From assembly GCF_016808095.1 (NCBI RefSeq), contig NC_068974.1, forward strand, positions 12,214,001 through 12,278,000: DNA of 64,000 nucleotides, in the 5' to 3' direction. The notes under the pieces were generated by a model. That model was not told the origin of the DNA, searched no databases, and saw only the letters and a list, made by a program, of their open reading frames with translations. Both the position numbers and the translations under genes were made by a program. Positions 24,674 through 36,534 of this stretch are shown here, piece by piece (the first letter of the stretch is position 1; the number at the start of each line of letters is the position of its first letter). The DNA comes from Vigna angularis. Lineage: Eukaryota > Streptophyta > Magnoliopsida > Fabales > Fabaceae.

Positions 24674-25512
24674 CATGGCCGCAACAACATACTTACTACA
24701 GCCATTGGAAGACTTGAACACTCAAGTCATGTACACAATACTATTGAGTCATGGGGACTTCGAGATTATTTTGGTCCACCACACTGAACTACTAAATCGT
24801 TAAGGAAGCCAAGACGAAGATGAAAATGTAGTTCAAAATTTTTTTACAACAAATGAAAGCATCTTTAAAAGAGGAGTTTGAAGAAAAACTCATGTCCATA
24901 GCTCAAAATAAAGAACCAATTGAAGCATAATAAGCCCCAAAGCATTCAATTGTCTAGCAACATAAGAGTTCATGGCACAAAATATATGACAAATTGGATT
25001 ATCGCTTCAAGGCATATTTACTTGGTTCCCTACTTTGAAGGGTTAGTCTTATTTAGTGAGCTTTTATTTTAAAGTTATGCTAGTTACTAAACTAATAATT
25101 TCTCCTTGATTGTAGGTCTCATTGGCACTTAATAGTCATTATTCTTGAAAAGTGCCTAATTTTTTGGTTTTGTTCCATCCATAAGAAACCCAACTTCGAC
25201 ATGAAACACTTTCTACAAGGGTAATCGTCCAAGTCCCATTACATTTAATTAGTATATAACAATTATGACTAACATATTTTTAATTTAACCAGAGTCGTGG
25301 AAACATCAAGCCAATTACTCTATAGAAGAGAAAAAAATATTCAATTTATAACACTGAAAGTTAGGAATAATGCCTTACAAATTAATTATTTTGTATAAAA
25401 GTTACATGTGAACTTAATTTTCCCTTTTGTTATTTTAGTGTAATAGACATAATAGTTCTTTTGAACGTGAATATTATGTCATGCATTGTATGAAAAATAT
25501 CATTAGGGTATG
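24674..25512 (+). pseudogene. CACTA-type (Ptta/En/Spm) transposase with Ulp1 protease domain, broken
   Basis: 24674-24787 encodes HGRNNILTTAIGRLEHSSHV..SWGLRDYFGPP then a stop, matching the conserved block at the start of plant Ptta/En/Spm-type proteins (EHxGRVR...YFG). Downstream, two pieces match the Ulp1-like C48 cysteine protease domain often fused in these proteins. The first is IYLVPYFEG at about 25016-25042, then after an intron-like gap (GT...AG) SHWHLIVIILEKCLIFWFCSI up to a stop near 25221. The second follows an AG at 25438: CNRHNSSFEREYYVMHCMKNII. The HW of the catalytic His is kept, but the position normally holding the catalytic Cys is Arg (codon CGT, 25466-25468). The region between blocks is full of stops. 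It would have acted in transposition or SUMO-type proteolysis; now dead. Confidence 0.7.
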
Positions 25513-25747
25513 AATCATTGAAAATTGAACAAAGTATGTAAACACTTATAACTTGTTCAAAATTGTATGGTTTGAAGAATTTTACATATGCTAACATTGT
25601 ATCATTGTTTTATGATCATGTCTCCTATTATCAAAGAATGACATGTTGGATATAAGAAGAGAGTGATCAACTTGTCTCTTCAAACATTTACAAAAAAGAT
25701 TATGTTTTAAGTATTTTCTTTTCTTTCATTTAGTTATTTTTTTATTC

Positions 25748-25749
<2 letters not shown>

Positions 25750-25805
<56 letters not shown>
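25750..25805. repeat. (AT)n microsatellite
   Basis: About 28 AT units, uninterrupted. Confidence 0.97.
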
Positions 25806-25806
<1 letters not shown>

Positions 25807-25904
25807 TTTGTTAAATGTATTATGAACTTCGTAAGAAAAATACATATGTTTTTTATTGTTTTCTAGTTTTCAGGTTCTAGTTTTATGCCAAAGCAAACAT
25901 AACA

Positions 25905-26078
25905 TCTTTAAAAAAAAGGCTGTCAAATTTACATCTAATATTTGACGCTGAAATGAAGGAAATACATGCTAGAATTTACATTTACTTAGTTGACATTAAA
26001 ATTAAATGTATGCCTACATCTGTCTTAAAACAGACATAAATAATATAAAATGTCAAACATAAAAAGTCTTTTCAGTGT
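25905..26078. other. Possible CACTA right end of the element carrying the transposase
   Basis: Repeated TTTACATCTA/TTTGACGCT/TTGACATT/TGTCAAACAT motifs run up to TAAAAAGTCTTTTCAGTG near 26076. On the minus strand this starts CACTGAAAAGAC, plausible for a CACTA-family terminus. No matching left end was located. Confidence 0.35.
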
Positions 26079-26079
26079 A

Positions 26080-26885
26080 GGGATAACTGTTTATTTTAAT
26101 TTTATTATTCTTTAAGCTAAAATAAAATTATCTTGTTATTCTATCTTCTCAAGTGATTTGTTTTTCAAATTTAATTATTCTTTTAAATTAAATTAATTAC
26201 TTATAATAAAAAGGAAGGACATGTATAGTACGAATGTGTTTCTACTATATTAATAAAAATAATTAAATTTTGAAAACATATTAAAATATATTTTATTTAT
26301 CACTATGTTTTGCTAGATTTATGTGAATAATGGTTTTTCTTTTATTACTCCTTGCACCCCATTGATACTAACAGCAGTCCCATAATATTTAAAGTGACCC
26401 TTCTATTCTCCATTCTATATTTTAATGGTAACCTCTAAACAATCTACTTTAAAAGATTTTCAGGGTAAGTTCTCTAAAACAATATTTCTGAAATAAGATT
26501 TACAGAATATGGTGTCCAAAAATGAGTTCCAGAATAATTTTTTAAAATATATAAAATTTATTTTAAAACGAGTTTTTCAGAATAAATTATTTAGAACATA
26601 TGGCATGTTTTTCTAATTGAGATTTTTAGAATAGAATTTCGGAATAATTTTTCCACCAAACCTAACGTTTTATTCTCTCTCTTCTTCTTTCTCGCAAAGA
26701 GTACAATGGAGAATGAGTGCAATCGGAGGTGCAGTGAAGAAAAAGAAAACACTGTAATGACATTAATTATAGTGGCAATGGTGGCGGTGTGGTGCAACAA
26801 GTAAAATATTTTAGTCATTCGCTATTAGTAAGGAGTGCAGATAGTAATAATGGGAGTATAGGAAGCAAAGGCTTTTTCTATATTC
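26080..26885. other. AT-rich intergenic sequence
   Basis: No supported gene; several repeats of a TTTTAGAATA/TTCAGAATAA motif occur at 26470-26660. Confidence 0.45.
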
Positions 26886-26889
26886 TAAG

Positions 26890-28470
26890 GTATGCAGACT
26901 ACTCTCTTAAGCCCGCATTCCCTATGGGCGACAACCTTAAAATTTTGGGAGACCATTAAAAGTGACATCTTAAAAGTTAGTAATGAAGCCATTTATTTAG
27001 AAAATGTCCTAGAAAAGGAAATGCATATCTCATAACCCTTGTACCAAAATGTGACAACCCACACAATTTAGGGGAGTACATGCCTATTTCCTTAGTAGGA
27101 GGGATTTATAAGATAATATCTAAAATTCTATCCATAAGGTTAAAAGAAGTATTACACAAGGTTAGAGATTACTCCCAATTTACTTTTTTGGAAGGTAGAG
27201 AGTTTCTTGATTTTGCGGTGGTTGCAAATGAGACTTTAGATGAAATCAAAAGAAAAAAGAAAAGATGCTTAATAGTTAAGGTAATCTTAAAAGGTACACC
27301 ACGTGGAAATGGGTGGTGTAGAAGATTAGGAAACGTTTGACTAGATGGAAAAGAAAATACCTCATTTGCTGGACAAACATGCTTGTTAATATCAGTATTA
27401 ACAGTACTACCATTATTTTATATATCTTTCTTTAAAATGCCCACAAAAGTGGAAAAGGAAATTAAGAAATTTCTTTCTATGGTGTTGGGGTAGTGATGGT
27501 AGAAAGATAACAAGGGTAAAATGGGATAGCATTTGTAACCCGTAAGAGGAGGAAGGCTTAGGTATTACAGATTTAAAGAAGTTCAATATTGCATTATTAG
27601 GAAAATGGAGATGGAGGTTAGCACAAGAAAAGGAAGGACTTTGGAAAACAAGTGTGGAATCAAAATATGGAGATTGGAAAAACTTGAATCAAAGATGCCA
27701 TAAAAGTCATGAGTTAATGTGGTGGAGGGATATTAGAAAAGCTACAAACAAAGGAGAATAACGAAATTGGTTTGAAAATAACATTGAGTAGAAGGTAGAG
27801 AAGGGGGATAAGATTAAGTGTTGGGATGACAAATGGGTATTGGAACAACCTTTAAGGATTATCTTTCTAGGACTATATATTAATTCCCTTAATAAGAACG
27901 AGGCAGTTGTAGAGTTAGAAAGATGGAATAGTTGTTGGGAATGGGATATGAAATGGAAGATGTTGGTTTGAATGGAAATTACCTCAATTAAGTAGCGTTT
28001 TGGAAGAAATCACACAAGTATCCTTTTCAAAGCTCAAGGAAGATACATTAAATGGAAAGAAGCATGAGATGGTAATTACTCTGTGAAATAAGCCTATAAC
28101 GAGCTATTTGGTATAATTCAAGGGAAATAAAATCACTTACTAATTTTTGGAACATCAAAGCTATTCCATCATCTCAGCACTTTGCACAAAAGTTTCTTAT
28201 CAATGGAGTGCCAAGGATAACCTAAGTAGGAGAAACATACTGATAGACTCTAGTTTATGTCTTGTGTGGAAATGCAAAGGAAAATGTTAGTCATTTGTAG
28301 AGTAACAAGGACTGTGTGGAGATAGATTAGAAATACCAATGTTAGTCACAATGTTTCACAACATCACTTTAATAAGTTTTATCTTATGGAATTGAATAGT
28401 AAACAAAATAGAGTTCGGGTTTGCATGTGGATGGAAATTTTGTAGGCTTTATGGATCCAAAGAAACAAAG
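26890..28470 (+). pseudogene. LINE (non-LTR retrotransposon) reverse transcriptase remnant
   Basis: 26945-27320 encodes the familiar plant LINE block: FWETIKSDIL, ITLVPKCDNPHNLGEYMPIS, then LVGGIYKIISKILSIRLKEVL and FLEGREFLDFAVVANETLDE with KKKRCLIVKV, i.e. the first RT motifs (PISLVGxxYKIxSKxLxxRL). After 27330 the frame jumps past the catalytic YADD region. From about 27530 it reads the LINE C-terminal part (FNIALLGKWRWRLAQEKEGLWK, then CWDDKWVLEQPL), again with stops and shifts, ending near a zf-RVT-like segment (28100-28300). RT would copy the element RNA at the target nick. No APE endonuclease is visible. It abuts Athila-like sequence at about 28470. Confidence 0.85.
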
Positions 28471-29916
28471 TCAATTTTGTTACACCTACTGATGGGTGTT
28501 AGTAAGGTAAAATTGCACCTACTGATGGGTGTTGGTGGATTTTGGGTCAGACTCGTGACGTTAAACAAGCGCTACCTGGGAGGCAACCCAATTGATTTAC
28601 TATATTTTGTTTGTTTTGATTCTGCTTTAGTTGCATGTTTAGAGATTGAGGAGCTGAGATAACATCTACTGATGGATGCTATCAGCACTAGAGCAGGATC
28701 TTTTCTATCTTTGGTTTTGTAATATTGAACTTATTTGCTTCTGTTTTTAGAATAGGGTTGATGTACTCAATTTGAAACTTGTCTGTTATGATGGTTTGCT
28801 TGTGACTATTGTGTGATAAGTAATGCTTGATGATGTTTTGATCTTGATTTATGATTGAGAATGTGCACATTATATGCTTATACAGGTGGTTCACAAGCAT
28901 TGTGAACAAATGCATGATGTTATGATTGTGATTATGATGCTAAGCAGGATGTGTATGTGGAATGTGAATGAGCTTATATGTGAGATTTTGAGCTCCAGAG
29001 TTATTGTGATTGAATGCTATTACTTTGAAAGAATGAATGACTTTGCCCAGGTTTTCTATGATTGAATCACTTGTTTGTTTGCATCATATGATCAAGGCCA
29101 TTTGTTGGTAACCCTTTTGTTAGCCAAATGCATGAATTTAGCCCACTAAAAGAGAGCACTATGTGTTTTATCCCTTGAACCCTTAGCCTTGAACATGATT
29201 TGAAAATCCTTTTTGAAAAGCTTTACCTTGGGTTAAGTTGAAAACATTTTGTGGTATTGATAAATGTTCAAGTTTGGGGTTGTTGGAAAATAGAAAGGGA
29301 AAATGAAAAGCATTGAGCTAAAAGTTAAGCATGTGAAAAGAAAAAGAAAAAGGAAAGAAAAGAAGAAAAAGAAAAGCTTAATGCAAAAGAAAGTTGGGAA
29401 TAATTAAGAATGGTTGTGTTTAGATGATTCTCTTAACTCAAGGGTTTTGTGATCCAGAAAAACCAATTATTATTGTTAGCCCAGCCACATTATAAGCCAT
29501 TGAAAAGTCCTTGAGATGATGTTTGCTTATAAGTGTTTTTTATTATGGTTAAATGAAAGGCAAATTGATTCATGTGACATTGTAATAGTAGAGTGAATGA
29601 GTGAATATCTCCTATACACTTGTGTGTTTGAGTGAAACACTTTATCTAGTGAGGATAGATTCCATGAACACATAAGAACATCTTTGCTCAGTTGATCGAT
29701 CATTCATGATAATAGCACTTGTTGGATATTATGTGATTGAGTGAACACTAAAAGCATGTGCACATCTTGATTGAAGTCTTGGTGATGAGCTAAATTGAGT
29801 ATTTACTTGTCTTGAAAGAAGGATTTTTAAATATAGTGAACCATTGTATGGATTGGTGGAAGATTGAGTTACATCTTATTTGCTTGAGGAAAAGCAAAGT
29901 TCTAAGTTTGGGGTTG
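28470..29916 (+). mobile_element. Athila/Calypso-like gypsy element, 3' internal region
   Basis: This stretch is collinear with 42715-43890 of the Athila-like element downstream: both contain AACATCTACTGATGGATGCT, CTATGATTGAATCACTTG and GATCAAGGCCATTTGTTGGT. It also holds GTGACGTTAAACAAGCGC (compare 40630). It ends in TAAGTTTGGGGTTG, a purine-rich tract directly before the LTR. No coding frame remains; the env-position ORF is deleted here. The left edge joins LINE sequence. Confidence 0.8.
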
Positions 29917-31212
29917 TGATAACAGTTGAAAAACTGTTATTTTTATACTTAAAATTGACTTCAATTACAACCTTTATGACTTAGAAATTAGTTTGAACTC
30001 ATGATTTTGTTGAATTATTGGAAATAACAGAGTTGGACAGGTTTTATGCTTGATTTCCTTGTTTTTGTAGGTTTAAAGATGAATTTGATGAAAGAAGTGA
30101 AGTAGGAAAGAGATAGAGACAGAAAAGGATTCAAAAAGTGTAAAAGAAGAGAATCAGCAAGTACCGCTCAACGCCAATTACCGCTGAGCGGCACTTTTTA
30201 GTACTCGTTGGCACCGCTGAGGGGAAAAATGGCGCTGAGGAGAAGAATTGACACGCGCTACTACCGCTGAGCGGAACTTTTCTGGGCTTGGGCCTACTTT
30301 TCTGTATTTTTTAGAATAGTATATAAGCTTTAGGACGTCCTAGGGTTTGTATCTTTGGCTAGAACGAAGCATAAACACACTTTTCACCCCTTGGGGGTAG
30401 AATTGGAGATGGTGACGACTCTCCTCTTCTCTTTCTCGGGTTTTTCTATCTCTTCCATTCTTTCATTCCATTGTTCATCTAGTTCTTCCATGACGATGGA
30501 GAACTAAACTTATTTTGTTGTTGAGGAATCAATGTAAATCCTTAGAAACTCTCTTGTATGGAATTTGTTCTTCAAGATCATTTTTATGATACATGCTTTC
30601 TTTCATTAATAGTTAGAGTTTTTCCTCTTTGCTCAAAGCATGCATTGTTTAACTTATTCGATGTCATGTTTATTGGTTTTGTCGATATGGACACATACGG
30701 GGAAATCTAGATTTGGGGAATCTCTCCCATCAGTATATTACAAACCTAGACATAGGAGTATGATAGTTGGTTGCCTTTAAGTTCTGTTCACTATAATGCA
30801 TGATTAATTGCTAGGGAGACAAGACATTGTAAACTAGTGATTATGATTAGGCTTTCTTCGCCGAAACATCAAGTTTTAAGTAATTTAGAAAGTGGCATTA
30901 ACATTAATGAAAAGAATGATGAATTCCTAAATACAAGAGAGTGGATAGGATGAAATTGATAAACCCCAACAACATATTCATCCATATATTTCAATTCACG
31001 TGTTTTGTTTCTTCTTGCCCATTGATCATCACATGCATACATATTTACTTTTCAGTCTTTTGCATTTGAAACTTACAACAATTTGTTCACAAGTCTTAAT
31101 TAATCAATAAATCACATAACTGTCTAGGTCGTGAGTCCTTTGGGAGAACAATACTTGGTCTTACCAGGATTATTACTTGATACGATTCGGTTACACTTGC
31201 CGAGGGTTAGCA
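29917..31212 (+). repeat. Athila-like LTR (1.3 kb)
   Basis: Starts TGATAACAG and ends TTAGCA, homologous to the LTRs at 36535-37910 and 43893-45200. It contains a cluster of CCGCTGAGCG-type short repeats (30165-30265), a TATA-like AGTATATAAGC near 30318 and a downstream TTTTCACCCCTTGG. It is followed at 31213 by AGTTTTTGACTCCGTTTTCG and GGG, which resembles a PBS region. Confidence 0.82.
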
Positions 31213-31451
31213 AGTTTTTGACTCCGTTTTCGGGGATCGAAGATTTGTTCATCACTACCAAGAGTCTCTCGCCCAACCATAGAAATCCTTCGCCCAACGA
31301 GACATTGACACTCGCCTAACTAAAAAGCCTTGTGGCCTAGCGAGTAGAGCAATCCAACGTGTCATATAAGCTATATCTCACCCATGAAAGGATATTCTTG
31401 CCCAACGAGAGAATACTTTTTGGACAACCATTAAAAGTTTCGAGATGACGA
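31213..31451 (+). other. PBS-like start of a second internal region, then unrelated repeat
   Basis: 31213-31240 corresponds to AGTTTTTGCCGCCGTTGCCG plus GGGA at 37911, the tRNA-primed start of Athila-like internal DNA. It is followed by text repeating CGCCCAACGAGA (31268-31410) that I cannot place in the Athila element. Confidence 0.5.
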
Positions 31452-32540
31452 TGTAGGAAAACACTAGAAAGGGAGGGGAGGGGGGTTGAATAGTGTTTCC
31501 AAACTTTTTCAGAACTTATGATCTAATCATGATGTACATAATACTTGTATGATACTTTAATTCGGTTAGTAAACGCTATCCTAGTGAGATCGTTTACTTA
31601 ACCAACTTTACGCATCCAAGTTAGAGACTAGACAATAGTCTTGTGTAAAGCACATTATACAAGAGTGAGCTTGGAAAAGTTTAACAAACTACATCGTCTA
31701 TTAATAGATAAAAACACACAAGATGTTTTATAATGGTTCACCTATTAGGGCTACGTCCATTTCTTCTCTAAATTAACTTAGAGGATTTCATTAGATATTC
31801 AATGAAGTTCAATTGAGTTTAACTCACTCCTGATTGCGTAGTATTATTCACCACTCCTATTATTCCTAGATGCTCTCAATGCCTTTTAAACTCATCTAGT
31901 TTAGTTTCCCCCACTTCTGGTTGTGTAGTATTATTCACAACTCCTGGTATCCCTAATCAACAAATAACCTCTAATTACCCTAAATTAGTTGAGTATTCGC
32001 ACCACTCCTAGTACTCAGCTACCTACCGAGATTTCCTTGAGTTTCACCCACTTCTAGTTGTGCAATATTCTTCATCACTCCTGGTATCCCTGATCAGCGA
32101 ATAACCTCCAGTTATCCTATATCAGTTGAGTATTTGCACCACTCTTGGTACTCAGCTACCTGTCGAGATTTCCTTGAGTTTTACCCACTCCTGGTTGTGC
32201 AGTATTTTTCACCACTCTTGGTATTCTTGATCAACGAATAACCTTTAGTTACCCTGGATTAGTTGAGTATTAACACCACTCCTGGTACTAGACGATATCG
32301 CCTAGATTTCCTTCACTTGCTAGAGTTAAATTGTAAGTGTTTTGATTCTCTTCAGAATTGCAATCGTAGATTGCTTACAAGTTGTTTAGATTATATCTCT
32401 CTATGAGTGGATTTGAATACAATACAAAGTAGTCTAAACACTTACATGTGTTTCTCTCATCTCTCTTTTTCTCTCCTTACAAAAGTAAGCATATTATTCA
32501 ATGAGGTGCAAAGGAGATGCTTTACTTTGCTCTTTCTGGT
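31452..32540 (-). repeat. SIRE-like LTR remnant (3' LTR of outer element)
   Basis: Homologous to 35104 onward: shared CACTAGAA...GGGTTGAATA, ATCTAATCATGATGTACATAAT, and a block of imperfect repeats with CACTCCTGGTACTCAGCTAC. Breaks off after CTTTACTTTGCTCTTTCT at about 32540, where unrelated sequence begins. Confidence 0.8.
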
Positions 32541-32908
32541 GCAACAAGTAGAAGTCTTTCTCCTTTTGTGGCTCCACTTGAGCGAATGATTTCCAGATTT
32601 GGGTTTGGAAAGGATGGGTCAGAGATATGGTTTAGGATTCTCATGTGAGAAAGAAACCTGAAGATGAGATGGGAGTAGTAACGTCCTTCTGTGTTTGGAT
32701 TGTAGTTGGCTAGGGTTTGGTTTAGGTGTAGAAGGAGGAGGTGAGGAAGGTTGAAATGATTGTTGGTCAATAGATTGAAGAGAGCCAACTTTTGTAGTTC
32801 CATTACCTTCTCGAAGGGATTGGACTGCAAAATGTAGGTATTAGTGAGTCGCGCAGCGGAATAAAAAGCGATTATAAGAGCGGAAAACATGTAGCGGTCA
32901 ATAAACAA
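32541..32908 (-). pseudogene. Possible env-position ORF fragment of the copia element
   Basis: A 128-codon minus frame (32908-32522) contains NPFEKVMELQKLALFNLLTN and HFNLPHLLLLHLNQTLANYN. It lies just upstream (in element direction) of the 3' LTR, where SIRE-type elements carry an extra ORF, and reminds me of the C-terminal part of plant 'putative transposon/envelope-like' proteins. The last residues run into LTR sequence. I cannot confirm the family and no function is claimed. Confidence 0.3.
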
Positions 32909-33560
32909 GATATAATGGTCAGTTTTAAAATTTGATTTTCTTCAAGAACTTTTATCAAACAGTTGGTGTGCTAAAAATTTAAAGAGTGTAGGGTTCAAGA
33001 AAATCAACATAGAAGTTTTATCCTGGTTCGAATAAGAAGATTCTACGTCCAGTCGTTAATCACTATGAATAGTGATTAACCTTTTTCACTAAAAATGTTG
33101 TTGTACAAATTACAAGATAATGAAATGATCAAAGAATAGAAAACACCTTCCTTCGACAAACGAATGGAAGAACCTTCCTTCGACAAACGAACTGGAAGAA
33201 AACTGCTCCACCAACTTGAAGAGAACCGCTCCGACCTTAGACTCACTAAGCACGAGCTTCTCCTATTCATAAGGCCTTACAAGAGCACACTATCACTTGA
33301 GAACTTCCTCAGAAAATCTCTGTATTCTCAAATGGCATAGATAACCCACTATGGGTTTGGTAAAGAGTATATATAGCCTAGAGATCAGAATTTAAAAAAA
33401 CACCTCGCAACTGCCAGTGAGAATCGATTATTATAAGTAATAATCGATTATCCATGTCCGGTATGGAGTTTTCAAAAAGTGATAATCGATTATCCTGAGG
33501 AGTAATCGATTATCTGCAAGACTTTGGCAGTTTAGATTCTATTCGTTGGAGCTCGATTAG
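32836..33560 (-). repeat. LTR-like segment of a further copia element
   Basis: The left edge reads TGTAGGTATTAGTGAGTCGC. It contains TATCCTGGTTCGAATAAG and a minus-strand TATA-like GGCTATATATACTC near 33365-33378. It also has four copies of (T)AATCGATTAT between 33425 and 33520, a motif common in legume LTRs. Right terminus and TSD were not found. It overlaps the preceding frame, so one of the two interpretations must be trimmed. Confidence 0.4.
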
Positions 33561-35088
33561 GGTGGTCACGTCCTCTAAAAAGAGAGTCTCATTCCCTAAG
33601 ACATTGTAGCTAGCTAATTTGGTTGTTGTTTCCAAAATGTCGACTATATTAAGAGCGGTAATTTTGGTTTGATGAGATTTTGAAAAAAGGATAAGGGTGA
33701 AGAGAATTGGAAGATTGGTTAGACAGGATGTGAGTGATCAGCTTGTCGAGAAGGAGGAGTATTGGCATTTATATGGATAAGGGTGAAGAGAATTGAAAGG
33801 GTTTCTTAATGGGCAAGAAAGACCATTGACATTTCAGACCCTTAAGGGTTCGATGGTTTACTCAAATTTCAACCATTAGAATTGGAGGGAAATCTTTACG
33901 CATTAAATGCGTGAAATAGGGTTTTTGGGTAACGTAGGAAGATGAACTGCCATTTTCTCCTATGTGGCAGTTTGGGTGCTATCGTGGCGAGTACTTAATG
34001 GAAACGTTGCGAACTTAAGCGTCGCATTGATAGAACAAATAGAGATTTTTTTATCTCTTTTGACTTGTGGTGCATTTTCAGTACTGGATGATATAACTTA
34101 CACTATTTCCTAATAATGATTACCTACTGTTTCTTAGACGGTATCCTAATATTAATCTTTTAGGGATTTTCTGACCCTAATTAATTCCTAGAATCTTTTG
34201 TCTAGAGAATTAATATCCTATGTACTTCGTCTATCCTAAAGGTTTACTATGAGTTTTATGTCAACCAGATGGTCCTACATTGTTTGGAAGGTTTCAGTAC
34301 GATTATCCAAATTAAATGTAGTAAGCTACAGAGTTATTCCTTCATGCATTAAATTTTCTAATAATCCTAACACAATGATAACTTGTCGTACATCGATTTT
34401 AACATATTTAACATGTTCTTAGGCAGTTATGACATTATATGGGATAATTTAATACTGAGTGAAGGAGAGTAACTCGTACCTATTTCTCCATAGCTTAGCT
34501 TTGAACGGCTTGTCAACTTGTAGAGAAAGCTCCCCATCTTGACTTCTCTACAAGGAGCTTTATGGTTGACTTATGCTCCTTGATGTCTCTTGATTTCTTT
34601 GATGGATCACCTTGGTTGATGCTTCTTATCCTCCTTAGATAAGTGTTGGAGATTTTTATGTGAGTCATGTGTTCTTCCTTCAAAATTCTCTGTGGACTTA
34701 CCCAAGTCCCTTCTTGTACTTATAAGCATTGAATCGTGTAATTGTTCACTAGATCGATAAGCATTGATGGTTGATCCAGATAACTGCTTTACAACTAATT
34801 GAAGATACATTCCTTTATATCTCCAGTACTCTTGCTTTCAATACTTCTGAAAACAAAGGTTTTCTTGATGAGTATTTCATTTTTTATTAAGATTAAAGGA
34901 GAAGAGGCCTTCTTGTCAGAGATGTTGAGCCTGCTTCTTAATGACCACAAATTACCTTTTAGAGATGCTCATTTTTACTATCTTGTCTTTACTCTTGTAT
35001 ATCATGTTCCTTGGAGATCTTTCAGACCTTTACTCGCTAGTCCTTGAACTGTTGCCTCAAGTTCTTTAAGAACTAGCTGACCGAGGTA
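33560..35088 (-). other. Degraded interior of the outer copia element
   Basis: No gag or pol motif is recognisable in either strand; short frames only. 34780-35088, next to the PBS, would correspond to the 5' leader/early gag region. Confidence 0.4.
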
Positions 35089-35102
35089 GGCTCTGATACC
35101 AA
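35089..35102 (-). promoter_or_regulatory. Primer-binding site (tRNA-iMet type)
   Basis: Minus strand reads TTGGTATCAGAGCC, the standard plant copia PBS. It sits one base inside the end of the LTR at 35104 (LTR end ...CCTTCA). Confidence 0.9.
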
Positions 35103-35103
35103 C

Positions 35104-35969
35104 TGAAGGTGCGGGGACACACTAGAAGGAGGGGTTGAATAATGCTTCAAAAAAATTTCGTAACTTACGATCTAATCATGATGTACATAATATCATACTT
35201 TCATTCGGTTAATAAATGTTATCCAAGTGAGATGGTTTACTTAACCAACTTTATGCATCCAAGTTAGAGTATAGATAATAGTCTTGTGTAAAGCACATTA
35301 TACATGAGTGAGCTTGGGAAAGTTTAACAAACTGCATCTTCTATCAATAGTTAAAAACACACAAGATGTTTTATATTGATTCACCTATTAGGGCTAAGTC
35401 CAGTTCTCCTCTAAATTAACTTAGAGGGTTTCATTAGATATTCAATAAATTACAGTTGAGTTTAACTCGCTCCTAATTGCGTAATATTATTCATCACACC
35501 TGGTATCCTTAGATGCTCTCAATGCCTTTGAGACTCATCTAGTTTAGTTTAGTTTCCTCCACTTCTGGTTGTGTAGTATTCACCACTCATGTATTCCTGA
35601 TGAGCGAATAACCTTTAGTTATCCTAGATAAGTTGAGTATTCGCATCACTCCTAATACTCAGCTATCTATCAAGATTTTCTTGAGTTTCACCCACTCTTG
35701 GTTGTGTAGTATTCTTCACCACTCTTGGGATCCCTGAATCAGCGAATAACCTCTAGTTACCCTAGATCAGTTTAGTATTCAAACCAGTCTTAATACTCAG
35801 CTACCTGCAGAGATTTGCTTGAGTATTCTCACCACCTATAGTACTGAGCTACCTGCCAAGATTTCCTTGAGTATTCGCACCACTCCTGGTACTCAGCTAC
35901 TTGCCGAGATTTCCTTGAGTTTCACCCACTCCTGGTTGTGTAGTATTCTTCACCATTCTTAGTATCCCT
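35104..35969 (-). repeat. SIRE-like LTR (5' LTR of outer element), part before the nested insertion
   Basis: Homologous to 31452-32300. Contains several imperfect copies of a roughly 50-bp unit GAGTATTCGCACCACTCCTGG...CAGCTACCTGCCGAGATTTC (35635-35930). It stops at TCCCT (35965-35969) and resumes after the same TCCCT at 48408-48412 with AATCAACGAATAACC, the text expected from the left LTR. Confidence 0.88.
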
Positions 35970-36534
35970 TGTTAAAGACAAAATCGTATATATGAACAAA
36001 CAGTATCATGTTTTGAAGTTCAATCCAATAACATTAAAATAGGTTAAAAGATCAGAAAACAACCTAGGATAAAAACTTAGAGTACCCAAGCAGACAAAAC
36101 TAGAAGCGAAAACCCAAAACTTAAAAGTTATAAGAAAACATTTAGGTCGTAGGAAATAGAAAAACATTTAGACTAGAACAACTAGACGATGTGTTGTCTA
36201 AAAGTGTTTGAGAGAGAATTGAGCTAAACGCTTATAACTTAAGATACATGAACTAGGTATTTGGCTTCTCTCGAAAATGAAAACAGGTTGAGACAATGTC
36301 TTTGACTAAAACGAATAAAAGACTTAACTAAAACACATAAGAAAGCTTGAGAAAGCTAAATGCTATAAAGGGTACACATACAAAGAAGAATTTACTTATA
36401 TTTAGATAATACCACGAGTAAATTAGAGACGTCATCTTATGATGAAGTTTCTATATGTTTGGTATCTTCAAATTGAAAGAGCTTAATTGCAAAATCTTAC
36501 ATAACGGTAGGAAATCAATTAGCACTTTGTTGTT

